From NCBI RefSeq assembly GCF_030160835.1, contig NZ_BSPC01000052.1, positions 54,394-118,393 on the forward strand: 64,000 nt of DNA, in the 5' to 3' direction. The DNA comes from Labrys miyagiensis. GTDB taxonomy: Bacteria; Pseudomonadota; Alphaproteobacteria; Rhizobiales; Labraceae. The position numbers were made by a program, and so were the translations under genes. Positions 1 through 8,690 of the stretch are shown here, piece by piece. The number at the start of each line of letters is the position of its first letter. Position 1 is the stretch's first letter. The notes beneath the pieces were generated by a model, which saw nothing but the letters and a program-made list of their open reading frames with translations, did no database searches and had not been told where the DNA came from.

Positions 1-54
1 GTTCGGGAAGGCGTCGATCACTTGTCGCGCCGTCGAGAACCGAAGATGCTTCAT
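1..54 (-). CDS. 5' end of a gene running off the left edge
   Basis: Eighteen codons are visible (MKHLRFSTARQVIDAFPN). The ATG is preceded by AAGGAGAC four bases upstream, an excellent ribosome binding site, so this is very likely the true start of a protein that continues beyond the window. It points away from vgrG and the T6SS genes to its right, so it may belong to the same locus, but the fragment is too short to name a family. Confidence 0.6.
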   Translation of the reverse strand, partial: MKHLRFSTARQVIDAFPN

Positions 55-379
55 CTCGTCTCCTTCGACCGCTCAGGCAAACTGCGTTCAGATCGAAACA
101 TTTTCTGCTCTAACTCTTTGTTTAAACGCATTTTTGCAATTTATGGTGATTTCGTCCAACCAAAAATGCGTCGCAGCGTTTCTGTTGCATTCTGAACCGG
201 TTCTGACGCAGTTGGTCTCTATCATCGCGTCGGCGGCCGCGGTCGAACACCCCTTCGTGCTTGTCCGGCAGATCGGTAAAGTCTGGTCGATACTTGGAGG
301 TTCCGACTCTCGTTCGAAGCTCACCGGCCGCCTTTGCGCCCGCCACTGTACCATTGTTCGGACTCATGGGAATCCAACA
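55..379. other. Gap without a convincing gene; decayed repeat piece
   Basis: Overlapping short ORFs occur on both strands but none has a ribosome binding site or recognisable protein. Positions 106-137 (GCTCTAACTCTTTGTTT and following) resemble the middle of the palindromic repeat found intact elsewhere in the window, so this gap probably carries a decayed copy. Confidence 0.4.
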
Positions 380-688
380 ATGTATCCAGTATTCGCAGAA
401 GTGAGGGACGGGACCAAACTGTTCTATTGGAACCTCGACGGGACCGTGGGCCTTAACGGCACGAATTACGTCGATGACGTGCTCTTTGTTCAGTGACGCA
501 TGTACAAAGCGTTGAGATGGCTTGGCCTAGACAATATGACCAAGATCAACGAATTCGATGCGAAAGGCAGGAGCTTCAAAAATTCCCTTACCAAGGTTTA
601 CATAATTGGTCGCTGCGGCGGGATCGCTGGGAATGACGCCTATACATTCGCCCGCCGGCCGATGCAGACAGAAGGTGCTTTGCTCTAA
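380..688 (+). pseudogene. Small ORF broken by an in-frame TGA
   Basis: From the ATG at 380 the frame reads MYPVFAEVRDGTKLFYWN and continues through VGLNGTNYVDDVLFVQ to a TGA at 494-496, then resumes in the same frame with RMYKALRWLGLDN and runs to a TAA at 686-688. Protein-like composition on both sides of the stop suggests one small gene with a nonsense mutation. The stretch DDVLFVQ..YKAL vaguely resembles the helical repeat of peptidoglycan-binding-like proteins, but I do not claim the family. The final TAA lies in the left end of a palindromic repeat. The start is uncertain because no clear ribosome binding site precedes 380. Its position beside vgrG suggests a T6SS accessory origin. Confidence 0.45.
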
Positions 689-789
689 AGCGTTTTGCGA
701 TTTGATGGAATCGGCAAGAATCGCAAAGACGCGTCGAAACAGAGAGTTAGAGAAAAGAAGCGTTTACGCTTAAACGCGTTTTGCTCTAG
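685..789 (+). repeat. Palindromic intergenic repeat, copy A
   Basis: Runs from CTAAAGCGTTTTGCG to TTTGCTCTAG. It has two stem-loop regions: an outer one with arms TTGCGATT / AATCGCAA and a second with arms GCGTTTACGC / TAAACGCG, joined by a linker containing GACGCGTCGAAAC. The left end supplies the TAA of the ORF before it and the right end supplies the TAG of vgrG on the other strand. The design recalls rhizobial mosaic elements or a MITE. Confidence 0.85.
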
Positions 790-2573
790 TTGATGAGGAC
801 CAAAGCGCCCTGGATGATGAGTGGCGCGCTGGCCGTCACCTGGCCGATTGCGTTCGACTGTATCTGGACCAAGGCATCGGCCTGCAAGGTGATCATCGTC
901 GACTTGAGCTTTATGCTGACCGGGTCCATGGTGAAAGTGCTGTTGCCCACGGTGAATTCGATCTTTTCATTGGCCTTCACCGTCCAGGTCGACATGATGC
1001 TTTCGTCGCGGCTGTTGCCGATGGTGACCTTGACGTTCTGCCCGATGTCGCGCCGCTCGTCGTTCTCGACCTTGCCTTCGAGATCGTGCTGCGCGTGGAA
1101 GCGGATCAGCTCGTCTCCGCTCGTGTCGTCCATGATCAGCTCGTTGTAGCCCGATCCCTTGAGTGTCTGGGTCTTGGTGCCCGATACGGCGTTGAGCTTG
1201 TCCTTCACGTAGGGCGCGACATTCTCCGCATTGTAGACACTGCCCGTCACCAGGGGGTGGTCGGGGTCTCCCTCCAGATATTCGACTACCACTTCCATGT
1301 CGATGCGCGGAATCTTGACATCGCCCCAGCCATTTCCGGCCCAGCTCTGGGCTATGCGCACATAGCGCGACTGGACCTTGTCGCGGTCCCAGTAGAACTG
1401 GACCTCGATGCGGCACTGATCGTCCACGTCGCTCACCACCTTGGCAGTCTGCGGCCCGTAGATGACCGGCTTTCGCGTCGTCGCCGGCGCCCGGAAAGGA
1501 ATATCGATCGGCTGGAACTCGTAGTTGCCGGAATATCCCTCGTCGCCCGAAGCATTGGCCGAACGATAGGCCTGCGACCGGAACAGATGATTGGCGCGCA
1601 GGATCAGATATTTGGTGCCCTTGCTGGCCGGCGGGGTTCCGTCCAGCGTCATGGTGAAACCCGGGCAGCACGTCACGGCATCGCCGCCGGCAATGACGCG
1701 TTTGTCGATGGCCTGCTCTGCTTCCAGCCGGACATTGGCAAGCGTGTTGCCGTCGCCCTTCTCCGTGTAGCGGCCGGGATAATCGTAGAGCTCGAGGTCG
1801 CCGTGCTGGTATTTGGCGCTGGCCGCCTTTTCCGCCAGCAAATCGGTGCTGGGCTTCTCGTAGTCGTAATCCTCGAGCGTGACCTTGCCGGAGCGCAGGT
1901 GCCGGCCTTCCGCCCATTCGTTCAGCCTGTCCTTGGCGGTGATGTTGTCGAGGCCTACGGCCGAGAATTCCAGCGCCGCGCCGCCGAGCTTGGGCTGATG
2001 CGCCGAGCTCGAATCCACCAGGATGAGCTTGTGGTCGGAGTCGCTGTGCTCGAAATAGTAGTAGATGCCGTATTCCTCCATGAGCCGCGACATGAAGGCA
2101 AAATCGCTCTCGCGATACTGCACGCAATATTCAAGCTCGGGATAGCTCTCCGACAAGCGCTTCTCGAACTGGACGAAGCCGCGGTTGCCCAGCACCTCGC
2201 TGAGGATGTCCGGTACGGTCTTATGGCTGTAGATCTTGCAATTGGTGGTCCTGGTCAAAAGCCAGAACCACGGGCGCAGGACCAAGCGATAGTAGCGCAG
2301 GTCCTGATCCCTGCCGATCCACTGCGCCTCCACCAGCACGCCGCTGAAGTTGCGCGTAACGCCCTCGTGGTGCGACTGGATTTGCAGGCCGCATTTGGTT
2401 CCGAGAATCTTGTCGAAGTCGACATCGTTGTCGTCGCTGACCACTTCGAGGCGATACTCGAAAAGTTCACTGAGGGCCTCCGAACCTTCGAAACGGGAGA
2501 CGACGAGCTTGTCCTTGCCAAGACTGCTCGTGAAAGATCCCATTCGCGTGTCTTGAGCGAATATTTGTGCCAC
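786..2573 (-). CDS. vgrG: Type VI secretion system spike protein VgrG
   Basis: VgrG forms the trimeric needle tip of the type VI secretion system and carries effectors. The 595-residue product starts with the gp27-like baseplate region (SFTSSLGKDKL, then SRFEGSEALSELFEY) and has the gp5-like OB-fold and beta-helix part after about residue 400 (CRIEVQFYWDRDK, SWAGNGWGDVKIPR, VEYLEGDPDHPLVTG). It ends in a plain beta-prism (LIIQGALVLIN) without a fused effector domain. The GTG at 2573 is chosen because GAGGG stands six bases upstream; the frame is open to a GTG at 2594 and a later ATG gives MGSFTSS. The TAG stop at 786-788 is contributed by repeat copy A. No PAAR or Hcp gene is visible next to it. 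Confidence 0.95.
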   Translation of the reverse strand: MAQIFAQDTRMGSFTSSLGKDKLVVSRFEGSEALSELFEYRLEVVSDDNDVDFDKILGTKCGLQIQSHHEGVTRNFSGVLVEAQWIGRDQDLRYYRLVLRPWFWLLTRTTNCKIYSHKTVPDILSEVLGNRGFVQFEKRLSESYPELEYCVQYRESDFAFMSRLMEEYGIYYYFEHSDSDHKLILVDSSSAHQPKLGGAALEFSAVGLDNITAKDRLNEWAEGRHLRSGKVTLEDYDYEKPSTDLLAEKAASAKYQHGDLELYDYPGRYTEKGDGNTLANVRLEAEQAIDKRVIAGGDAVTCCPGFTMTLDGTPPASKGTKYLILRANHLFRSQAYRSANASGDEGYSGNYEFQPIDIPFRAPATTRKPVIYGPQTAKVVSDVDDQCRIEVQFYWDRDKVQSRYVRIAQSWAGNGWGDVKIPRIDMEVVVEYLEGDPDHPLVTGSVYNAENVAPYVKDKLNAVSGTKTQTLKGSGYNELIMDDTSGDELIRFHAQHDLEGKVENDERRDIGQNVKVTIGNSRDESIMSTWTVKANEKIEFTVGNSTFTMDPVSIKLKSTMITLQADALVQIQSNAIGQVTASAPLIIQGALVLIN

Positions 2574-2809
2574 AGCATGCCCTCGTTCAGCCACGGTCGG
2601 CCAATGAAGGCTAGCTCTCTTCGAGTTCAGCGTCTACCGCACAAGCGCATTGTCGCTTCCCACATTTAGGGGGTGTCCTCCGCCATAGTTCCTCAGGCGG
2701 CGGGCTGGCGCGGTTCTACATTCTTGCTATTCTTATTCTGGCTCTGCATCGAGGGTTCTGGTTGGGCGGAGATCAGGTCGGGTCGCGGTTTTGCTTTGAG
2801 GATGGTGTG

Positions 2810-4177
2810 ATGAGCCCGGTTGCGGAAGGCTTCAGGCAGTTGGGTCACCTGTTCGCCACCGATACCCTTGCCGTCATCGCCGTCATTGCCTTGATGGGCT
2901 GGCTCCTGCGAAAAAACGAGACCGTCCTGGCCTGGCTTTCATTCGCGGGTCTGGCCTGGTTTCTGTTCAATCTGGATGGCCTGGCTTTTGTCGAAGCCTG
3001 GCCCTTCGATTTTGCGGTTGGCCAGTCTGCCCTGCTCTATCCGCTGCTCTTTGCCACCTTGGGCCTGGCGGCGAGCTTCCTTGGCGTGGCCGTACCGCAG
3101 CCCCTGGTCATAATGGTAGCGCTGGCCTCCCTGGTACTCGGCGCAGCTGCAACCCTGTTACATGGCCTGGAAATCACGCGGGTGGTGGCTCTTGCAAGCG
3201 TATGCGTGTCGCTGCTGATGCTCGGCTTTCTCGCGACCAGGGCAGGGGCGCGGATCAGCCCGCTCGAAAAGCTCGTTCTGGTCTCGATCTACGCGCTCGG
3301 CCTTTGCGCGACCGCCGTCGATCTGTTCGCTGAGAAGATCTGGCCCGGCATCGCATTGCTGCTCTCGCCCTATGGGGGCGTGCTCTTGCTGGGCTTCAGC
3401 GGCTTCCTCATCCTGCACCATATGTTGGCCACGGCCGAGGCGCGGGAGAAGCTCAACGAGGCACTGGGCCAACGCATCGAGACCACCAAGGCCAATCTGC
3501 TGGCCAGCGAAAGCGCGCGTCATTCGCTGGAGGTCGCCCATGCCGTCAAGCTGGAGCGGGAGCGCCTCATGCGCGAGATCCATGACGGCATCGGATCGAG
3601 CCTGGTTGCGGCGCTGGCTTCGGCCGAGCGGCAGGGGAAGGAGAGCACCACCGCGGTGGTTGCCTTGAAGGGCGCCTTGACCGACCTGCGTGTTGCGATC
3701 GACTCCCTCGAACCGGTGGAGGGCAATGTCGCGACGCTTCTGGCGAGCTTTCGCTATCGATACGAGCCGGAATTGCGCAAATCCGGAATCGGCATCAAGT
3801 GGATGGTCGAGGACGTGCCGGAGCTCGAGTGGCTCGACGCACCGAGCGCGCTGCATGTGCTGCGCATCCTGCAGGAGTCGATCAGCAATACGATGGGCCA
3901 CAGCAAGGCGACCCAGCTCAGCTTCAAATGCAAGATGGCGCTCCTCATGGGAAGGCCGGGCCTTCGTGTCGAGGTTGCCGACAATGGCAGCGGTTTCAAT
4001 GCCGAAGCCCCGGTGATGGGCCGCGGCCGCAGAAACATGGCCCAACGTGCCGAGGCGCTTGGCGGCAAGCTGGATGTCCTGAGCAAGCCGGGCGAGGGGA
4101 CCACAACCATTCTTTGGCTGCCCTTGGTCCGCAGGCAGGGGCTGAACCTGGAAGCGGGTCACGCGGCTGATCTGTGA
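2810..4177 (+). CDS. DesK/NarX-type membrane sensor histidine kinase
   Basis: The 455-residue protein has about six or seven hydrophobic segments in residues 10-215, a short coiled segment, then a HisKA_3 dimerisation box with the phospho-acceptor in RLMREIHDGIGSSL (His258). A HATPase_c domain follows, with an N-box variant (LQESISNTMGHSKA), DNGSGF and GEGTTTILWLPL. This is the class that normally pairs with LuxR-type response regulators; none is adjacent, so it is an orphan kinase here. The ATG at 2810 follows GAGG by eight bases, while the longer open frame would use a TTG. It diverges from vgrG and precedes tssA, so a role in controlling T6SS or envelope responses is possible but inferred only from position. 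Confidence 0.88.
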   Translation: MSPVAEGFRQLGHLFATDTLAVIAVIALMGWLLRKNETVLAWLSFAGLAWFLFNLDGLAFVEAWPFDFAVGQSALLYPLLFATLGLAASFLGVAVPQPLVIMVALASLVLGAAATLLHGLEITRVVALASVCVSLLMLGFLATRAGARISPLEKLVLVSIYALGLCATAVDLFAEKIWPGIALLLSPYGGVLLLGFSGFLILHHMLATAEAREKLNEALGQRIETTKANLLASESARHSLEVAHAVKLERERLMREIHDGIGSSLVAALASAERQGKESTTAVVALKGALTDLRVAIDSLEPVEGNVATLLASFRYRYEPELRKSGIGIKWMVEDVPELEWLDAPSALHVLRILQESISNTMGHSKATQLSFKCKMALLMGRPGLRVEVADNGSGFNAEAPVMGRGRRNMAQRAEALGGKLDVLSKPGEGTTTILWLPLVRRQGLNLEAGHAADL

Positions 4178-4245
4178 AGTGTCGTATGGTGGCTCCTCCA
4201 TATAGGGGGTTGCGGGCACCGGCCTGGATCATCATCATTTCCCGT

Positions 4246-4440
4246 GGCGTCTTGCGACATGGCGGCATCGGCAGGAACGCAACGACGCGTCGAAACAAAG
4301 AGTTAGAGCACAACGCCACCTGAACGCATTTTGCTCTGGAGCGTTTTGCTTTCGGATCGAAGCACCAAGAATCGCAAAATTCTTTTGATACCAGTAGGTT
4401 AATTTCGAAATCCGCTCCTACCTGAACGCATTTTGCTCAA
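4246..4440 (+). repeat. Two decayed head-to-tail copies of the palindromic repeat
   Basis: Unit one (about 4246-4337) keeps GACGCGTCGAAACAAAGAGTTAGAGCA and ends CATTTTGCTCTGG. Unit two (4338-4440) starts GAGCGTTTTGC, keeps AAGAATCGCAAA and ends CATTTTGCTC. Both have lost much of their arm symmetry. They separate the kinase gene from tssA, whose ribosome binding site follows directly. Confidence 0.65.
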
Positions 4441-4464
4441 GTGGGAACCAACAGGTAGACCAAA

Positions 4465-5739
4465 ATGGCTGTCTATGCCGGCGTCGAAGACCAGATTTCA
4501 GCCGACTTGCCCTGTGGACCCGATCCGGATGGCGATCCGGAGGCGCAGAATTTTCTGAGCGTTGCCGAAGGCCAGCTGCCGGCGAGTTATCGCTCCTTCA
4601 ACAAGAAATCGTTCGAAGCCAAGCAAACGCTTTCGGCCTTGGGAGATTATCTCAAGAAATCGCGCGATGTGAGATACCTCATCCTGGCCGCGAAATATCA
4701 TATCCTGTCGGATGATCTGCCGGGTTTCATCGACGCAATCACGGCCATGAATGCGTTGCTGTCGGCGCAGTGGGAGCATTGCCATCCGACGGAGGCCGCC
4801 GGCGGAGCGGAGCTGAGATCCGCCTTCCTGAAATCGCTGGACGACCTTCCGACGGTGGTCTTGCCGTTGCAGAGCGCCACCCTCATCAACGACAAGCGAT
4901 TGGGTGCACTGTCCATGCGCTCGATCCTGGTCGGGGAGAAGAAGCTGCCCGCCCGCGACGGGGAGGCGGTTGTCGATCCGTCAGGCATCAAGGATGCCTT
5001 TCTGCGTCTTGAGCCCCTGCAGCAGCTTGTGGACCTGCAAGCCAGTCTGCAAACGATCCTGGCCAGCCTCGATAGCCTGCGCCAGCTCTTCATCGACAAG
5101 GCCGATCACCAGACTGCCCCGCAATTCGAGCAGCTGCCGGACCTCGTTCGCTCGATCCGCGCCTATGTCGGCGATATCGTCGCGACGCGGCAGCCTGGTC
5201 TCGCGGAGACCGAGCCCGGTGATGAAGAAGCAAGCACGGAGGAAAGCACTGCAACCGCTGCATCGCCGCCCTCCGGGCCGCGCGATGTCGCCTCCGTGAA
5301 GGAGGCCTCGAATGCGCTGGCCGCAATCCTCGCTTATTATGCTGCTCATGAACCCTCGAGCCTGGCCAGGCTGCTGGTCAAGCAGGCGCACCAGCTCGTC
5401 GGCAAATCCTTTGTCGAAGTTATGAAGATCCTGGCGCCCGGCCTGGTCGAGAAGGCCAAGGTCCAGATCGGGGGCGCCGCACCCTTCGCCCTGAATTTCG
5501 CTCAGCTTTCGGCGCTCGCAGCCGACGAAGGCAAGCCGGCGGAGGGGGAGGCCGAGGCGCGCAGCTATACCGTCGCCTCGCGTGCAGAGGCCACGGCACT
5601 GATGCGCCAGGTTGAGATCTTCTACAACAACATCGAGCCTTCGAGCCCGATTCCCATGCTGATCGAAAAGGCGAGAAACTTCGTCGCCAAGGACTTCAAT
5701 GCTCTTCTCACGGAAATATCACGCAAAGATGAGAAGTAG
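4465..5739 (+). CDS. tssA: Type VI secretion system protein TssA (ImpA family)
   Basis: TssA caps the growing T6SS sheath/tube and contacts the baseplate. The 424-residue product opens with the ImpA N-terminal signature: ISADLPCGPDPDGDPEAQNF, then a helical region with KKSRDVRYLILAAKYHILSDD and QWEHCHPTE. A variable hinge rich in Glu, Ala and Thr (about residues 250-275) leads to the C-terminal helical domain (EPSSPIPMLIEKARNFVAKD), which is typical of the family. The ATG at 4465 follows ACAGGTAG. Together with vgrG it marks a T6SS neighbourhood, although no other core component is present inside the window. Confidence 0.92.
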   Translation: MAVYAGVEDQISADLPCGPDPDGDPEAQNFLSVAEGQLPASYRSFNKKSFEAKQTLSALGDYLKKSRDVRYLILAAKYHILSDDLPGFIDAITAMNALLSAQWEHCHPTEAAGGAELRSAFLKSLDDLPTVVLPLQSATLINDKRLGALSMRSILVGEKKLPARDGEAVVDPSGIKDAFLRLEPLQQLVDLQASLQTILASLDSLRQLFIDKADHQTAPQFEQLPDLVRSIRAYVGDIVATRQPGLAETEPGDEEASTEESTATAASPPSGPRDVASVKEASNALAAILAYYAAHEPSSLARLLVKQAHQLVGKSFVEVMKILAPGLVEKAKVQIGGAAPFALNFAQLSALAADEGKPAEGEAEARSYTVASRAEATALMRQVEIFYNNIEPSSPIPMLIEKARNFVAKDFNALLTEISRKDEK

Positions 5740-5929
5740 AACGACAAGTCGTGAGTCGTCGGGGCGATGAATTGAGATTAACGAGCGAGATGCTCGGGGA
5801 TCTAAGTAAGGTGCCCGTAATTTCTCATCTATGCTTTCGAGTATGGTGTTGAGATCACTATCGCGAGAGGGGTGAGAAATTGTTTCTAAAACTGGTACAA
5901 TGCGATCCAAAGTATTTCAGGAGGCGTTA

Positions 5930-8263
5930 GTGGAGATGCTTACCTCAAATCGAGACCCGGGTATTCGGCATTGCCTTACCTGGAAGGCTGCCCTGCCCGT
6001 CGCAGCGCTCGCGGCAGCGATGCTTGCCTTGCCGGCAAGCGCCAAGGCGGCCGAGCGTCGCGTCGCCTTTGTCGTCGGAAACAGCCATTATGCGGTGGTT
6101 CCGCCGCTCAACAATCCTGACAACGACGCGCAGGCCGTTGCGGCGGCCTTGAAGCGTCAGGGCTTCGAAGTGGTGTCGGCGCTCGACCTCGATCGCAACG
6201 ACTTCGACAAGGCCCTCCAGCGCTTCATCCGATCGCTGCCGGGGTCCGAGCTCAGCGTGTTCTACTATTCCGGCCACGGCATTCAGGTCGGGGGTGACAA
6301 CCGCATCATCCCGATCGATGCGAAGCTGAAGGATCCGGCCGACCTGGAGGTCGAGACGATCAACGTCAAGACGATCGTCGCCTATATGCAGCAGAACTCC
6401 AAGACGCAGCTGGTCTATCTGGATTCCTGCCGCACCAATCCGTTCCAGTCGCGCTCGTTCCTGGTCGGCCCCGAAAAGCAGATGGCGGTGGCCGGCGTCG
6501 GCCTGGCGCCACCGGCCAGCGTGCCCAGCAGCCTCATCGCCTATTCGACCCAGCCGGGAGCCGTCGCCGAGGATGGCACGGGCGACAAGTCTCCGTTCAC
6601 CGCGTCCATGCTCAAATATTCTTTCACGCTGGGCGTCGACGTGCAGAAGGCGCTCGACAAGGTGACGCAGGACGTGTGGGACGCGACCGAGGAGCGCCAG
6701 CGCCCCTGGTCGGTCGATACGCTGGCCCAACCCGTCTACCTGGCCAAACCGGCGATCCGCATCGCTGCGGCCGCGCCGGTTCAGACTGCCATGACCGCAG
6801 CCGTCAAGATCGGCCCGGCTCCAAGGCAGGACCAGGGCAATGCGGCGCCGCCCCAGGAGGCGCCGGTGCAGGTGGCCGCCCTACTGGGTGAAACCTTGAA
6901 CACGCCGCGTCGCGTGCCGATCGGCGTCGGCCAGGTGGCCATGCTGGGTGACTTGCCGCTTGTTCGCGCCGCGACAGGGGCGCAGATCCAGATCGCGGCG
7001 GCGCCAAGCCTTGGCACCATGTACCTCAACGGCAAGGCTCTGGCCGAGGGCGACGTGGTCGATCAGAACGCCATTCGCGCCGTGACGTTCGAGCCCTCCA
7101 TCGGCTCGGAAGGCAAGGTCCAGAGCGTTCAGCTCAAGGTCGAACAGCCCGGCGGCAATGGCCAGGTCGTCAGCGGCAAGATCGAATCCTTCGTGCCTGC
7201 CTGCGATGAGCAGGCGGGCGAACCGCTCGATCCGCAAGGCGTGACCGCCGGGAAACTGCCGAACGAGATCGATCCCCTGCCGGCCCTTGCCGCCTGCGGC
7301 GAGGCCGTCGCGAAGTTTCCCGAGGTCACACGCTATAAATACGAACTCGGACGCGCCAAACTGGCCGACAAGGACGTGGCCGGGGCGATCGAACAGTTCA
7401 ATGCTGCGTCGGATGTCGGGTATACGCGCGCCTATTACGAGTTGGGCTATCTGGCGGAACGCGGCCTCGGGCGCCCCCAGGATGTGGTCGAGGCCAACCG
7501 GCTGTTCAAGATGGGATCGGACCGTGGCGATCCCTATGCCATGCTGGCCTATGGCCGCAATCTGGCGAAGGGCCGTGGGGTACCCAAATCCGTCGACGAT
7601 GGCGTCAAGCTGCTGAACCGGGCCGTCGAGCTCGGGCACACCTATGCCATGAATGAGGTCGGCGCCATGTATTACTATGGCCAGAGCCTGCCCGCCGATC
7701 CGAAGCGCGGCATCAAGTTCTATGAAGCCGCGTTGGCGCGCAACGACATTTATGCCATGCGCAACATGGGCATCGTCTATCTGGAGGGAAAGGGCGTGAC
7801 GCGCAACCCGGCAACCGCAATGGAGCTCTTCAAAAAGGCTTCGGATGGCGGCCACCCCAGCGCGCCCACCAATATCGGTGCGATGTATTTCAAGGGTGAC
7901 GGCGTCAAGAAGGATCTGGCGACCGCGATGAACTGGTATCAGATCGGCGCGGAGCGTGGCGATTATTTTGCAGCCTCGAATCTGGCGTGGATCTATTCGA
8001 AGGGCCCCAAGGCTCAGCGGGATCTGGAGAAGGCCGTATGGTATTCCAGCCTCGCCGTCGCCATGGATGCCTATGGGGAGCATAAGGAGGAAGCAGACGG
8101 TCTTCGCGCCTTGCCGCTGGCCGAGAAGAAGAAGACCGTCGAGAAGCTGAACAGCGAGCTGGGAAGCGACGCCGTGACGCCGTCCGCCGATATCGACGAC
8201 ACGCTTGTGCTTCTTGCTCGAAAAGCCTGGCAGAAGCGCAATCCACGCCTCGACCTGTTCTGA
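5930..8263 (+). CDS. Secreted caspase-like (C14) protease with Sel1 repeats
   Basis: A 777-residue protein with a signal peptide (hydrophobic run ending LPASAKA), then a caspase/metacaspase fold at about residues 40-260. The catalytic pair is visible: His116 in YYSGHGIQ and Cys167 in YLDSCRTNPF. A middle region of about 180 residues has no recognised domain. From about residue 460 there are at least six Sel1/TPR-like repeats (for example AIEQFNAASDVGYTRAYYEL, GVKKDLATAMNWYQIGAERG). Sel1 repeats usually mediate protein contacts. AGGAGG at 5919-5924 fits the GTG at 5930 (five-base spacer) better than the ATG at 5936. It lies 190 bases after tssA on the same strand; a link to T6SS or envelope stress is inferred from position only. 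Confidence 0.85.
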   Translation: MEMLTSNRDPGIRHCLTWKAALPVAALAAAMLALPASAKAAERRVAFVVGNSHYAVVPPLNNPDNDAQAVAAALKRQGFEVVSALDLDRNDFDKALQRFIRSLPGSELSVFYYSGHGIQVGGDNRIIPIDAKLKDPADLEVETINVKTIVAYMQQNSKTQLVYLDSCRTNPFQSRSFLVGPEKQMAVAGVGLAPPASVPSSLIAYSTQPGAVAEDGTGDKSPFTASMLKYSFTLGVDVQKALDKVTQDVWDATEERQRPWSVDTLAQPVYLAKPAIRIAAAAPVQTAMTAAVKIGPAPRQDQGNAAPPQEAPVQVAALLGETLNTPRRVPIGVGQVAMLGDLPLVRAATGAQIQIAAAPSLGTMYLNGKALAEGDVVDQNAIRAVTFEPSIGSEGKVQSVQLKVEQPGGNGQVVSGKIESFVPACDEQAGEPLDPQGVTAGKLPNEIDPLPALAACGEAVAKFPEVTRYKYELGRAKLADKDVAGAIEQFNAASDVGYTRAYYELGYLAERGLGRPQDVVEANRLFKMGSDRGDPYAMLAYGRNLAKGRGVPKSVDDGVKLLNRAVELGHTYAMNEVGAMYYYGQSLPADPKRGIKFYEAALARNDIYAMRNMGIVYLEGKGVTRNPATAMELFKKASDGGHPSAPTNIGAMYFKGDGVKKDLATAMNWYQIGAERGDYFAASNLAWIYSKGPKAQRDLEKAVWYSSLAVAMDAYGEHKEEADGLRALPLAEKKKTVEKLNSELGSDAVTPSADIDDTLVLLARKAWQKRNPRLDLF

Positions 8264-8328
8264 CGGACCGCGATTTCATCGGAACGCCTTTTTTCTTGCC
8301 TTCCCTGGATATACCGGGGAGGGCAACA

Positions 8329-8523
8329 ATGGCCGACGCTTATGGCAGGCGTTCTTCGATGGCGGCGACCATGCGGGAGTTCCCGATCGCCAAGATGTTT
8401 TCCGATCCATCTCGAGCGGAAAATGCGTCTGTCTCCTATAGCGTTTTGCGATTTGAAGGTATCGGCAAGAATCGCAAAGACGCGTTAAAACAAGGAGTTA
8501 GAGCAATGGGCGTTTGCGTGTAA
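8329..8523 (+). CDS. Possible small ORF whose 3' half is the palindromic repeat
   Basis: The ATG at 8329 follows GGGGAGGG by five bases, a good ribosome binding site, and opens a 64-codon frame (MADAYGRRSSMAATMREF). From about codon 38 the frame runs into repeat copy C, which encodes [18 protein letters not shown] and the tail. This would be a repeat-encoded C-terminus, as known for palindromic elements inside Rickettsia genes. No family is recognisable and it may be a chance frame. Confidence 0.3.
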   Translation: MADAYGRRSSMAATMREFPIAKMFSDPSRAENASVSYSVLRFEGIGKNRKDALKQGVRAMGVCV

Positions 8524-8540
8524 ACGCGCTTTGCTCTAGA
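8439..8540 (+). repeat. Palindromic intergenic repeat, copy C
   Basis: Starts TATAGCGTTTTGCGATTTG and ends GCGCTTTGCTCTAG, with AGAATCGCAAAGACGCG in the middle. It has the same two stem-loops as copies A, E and F. The remaining parts of the 8264-8690 gap hold only the small ORF at 8329; I see no other gene. Confidence 0.88.
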
Positions 8541-8690
8541 AGGCCTGAGCCTCATCCGATCCAGATGGAACGAATAAGTCCTTGGCCAGCACTCAGCTTT
8601 CCAATGCGCTTGCCCAGCAAAGCCGTGCTCCGTCTGCAGCATCGAACCTGATTTCGTATCAGGCTCGATGCTGCAACGATCGTAGCGTCC

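Noticed and set aside
1086-2669. Long plus-strand ORF of 527 codons across vgrG
   Set aside because: It is antisense to a clear VgrG and its protein is a low-complexity mix of Arg, Ala, Val and Leu without domain signatures; typical of GC-rich antisense frames.
6881-8083. 400-codon minus-strand ORF within the caspase/Sel1 gene
   Set aside because: Mirror frame of the Sel1 repeats; its apparent repeats are the reverse complement of the real ones.
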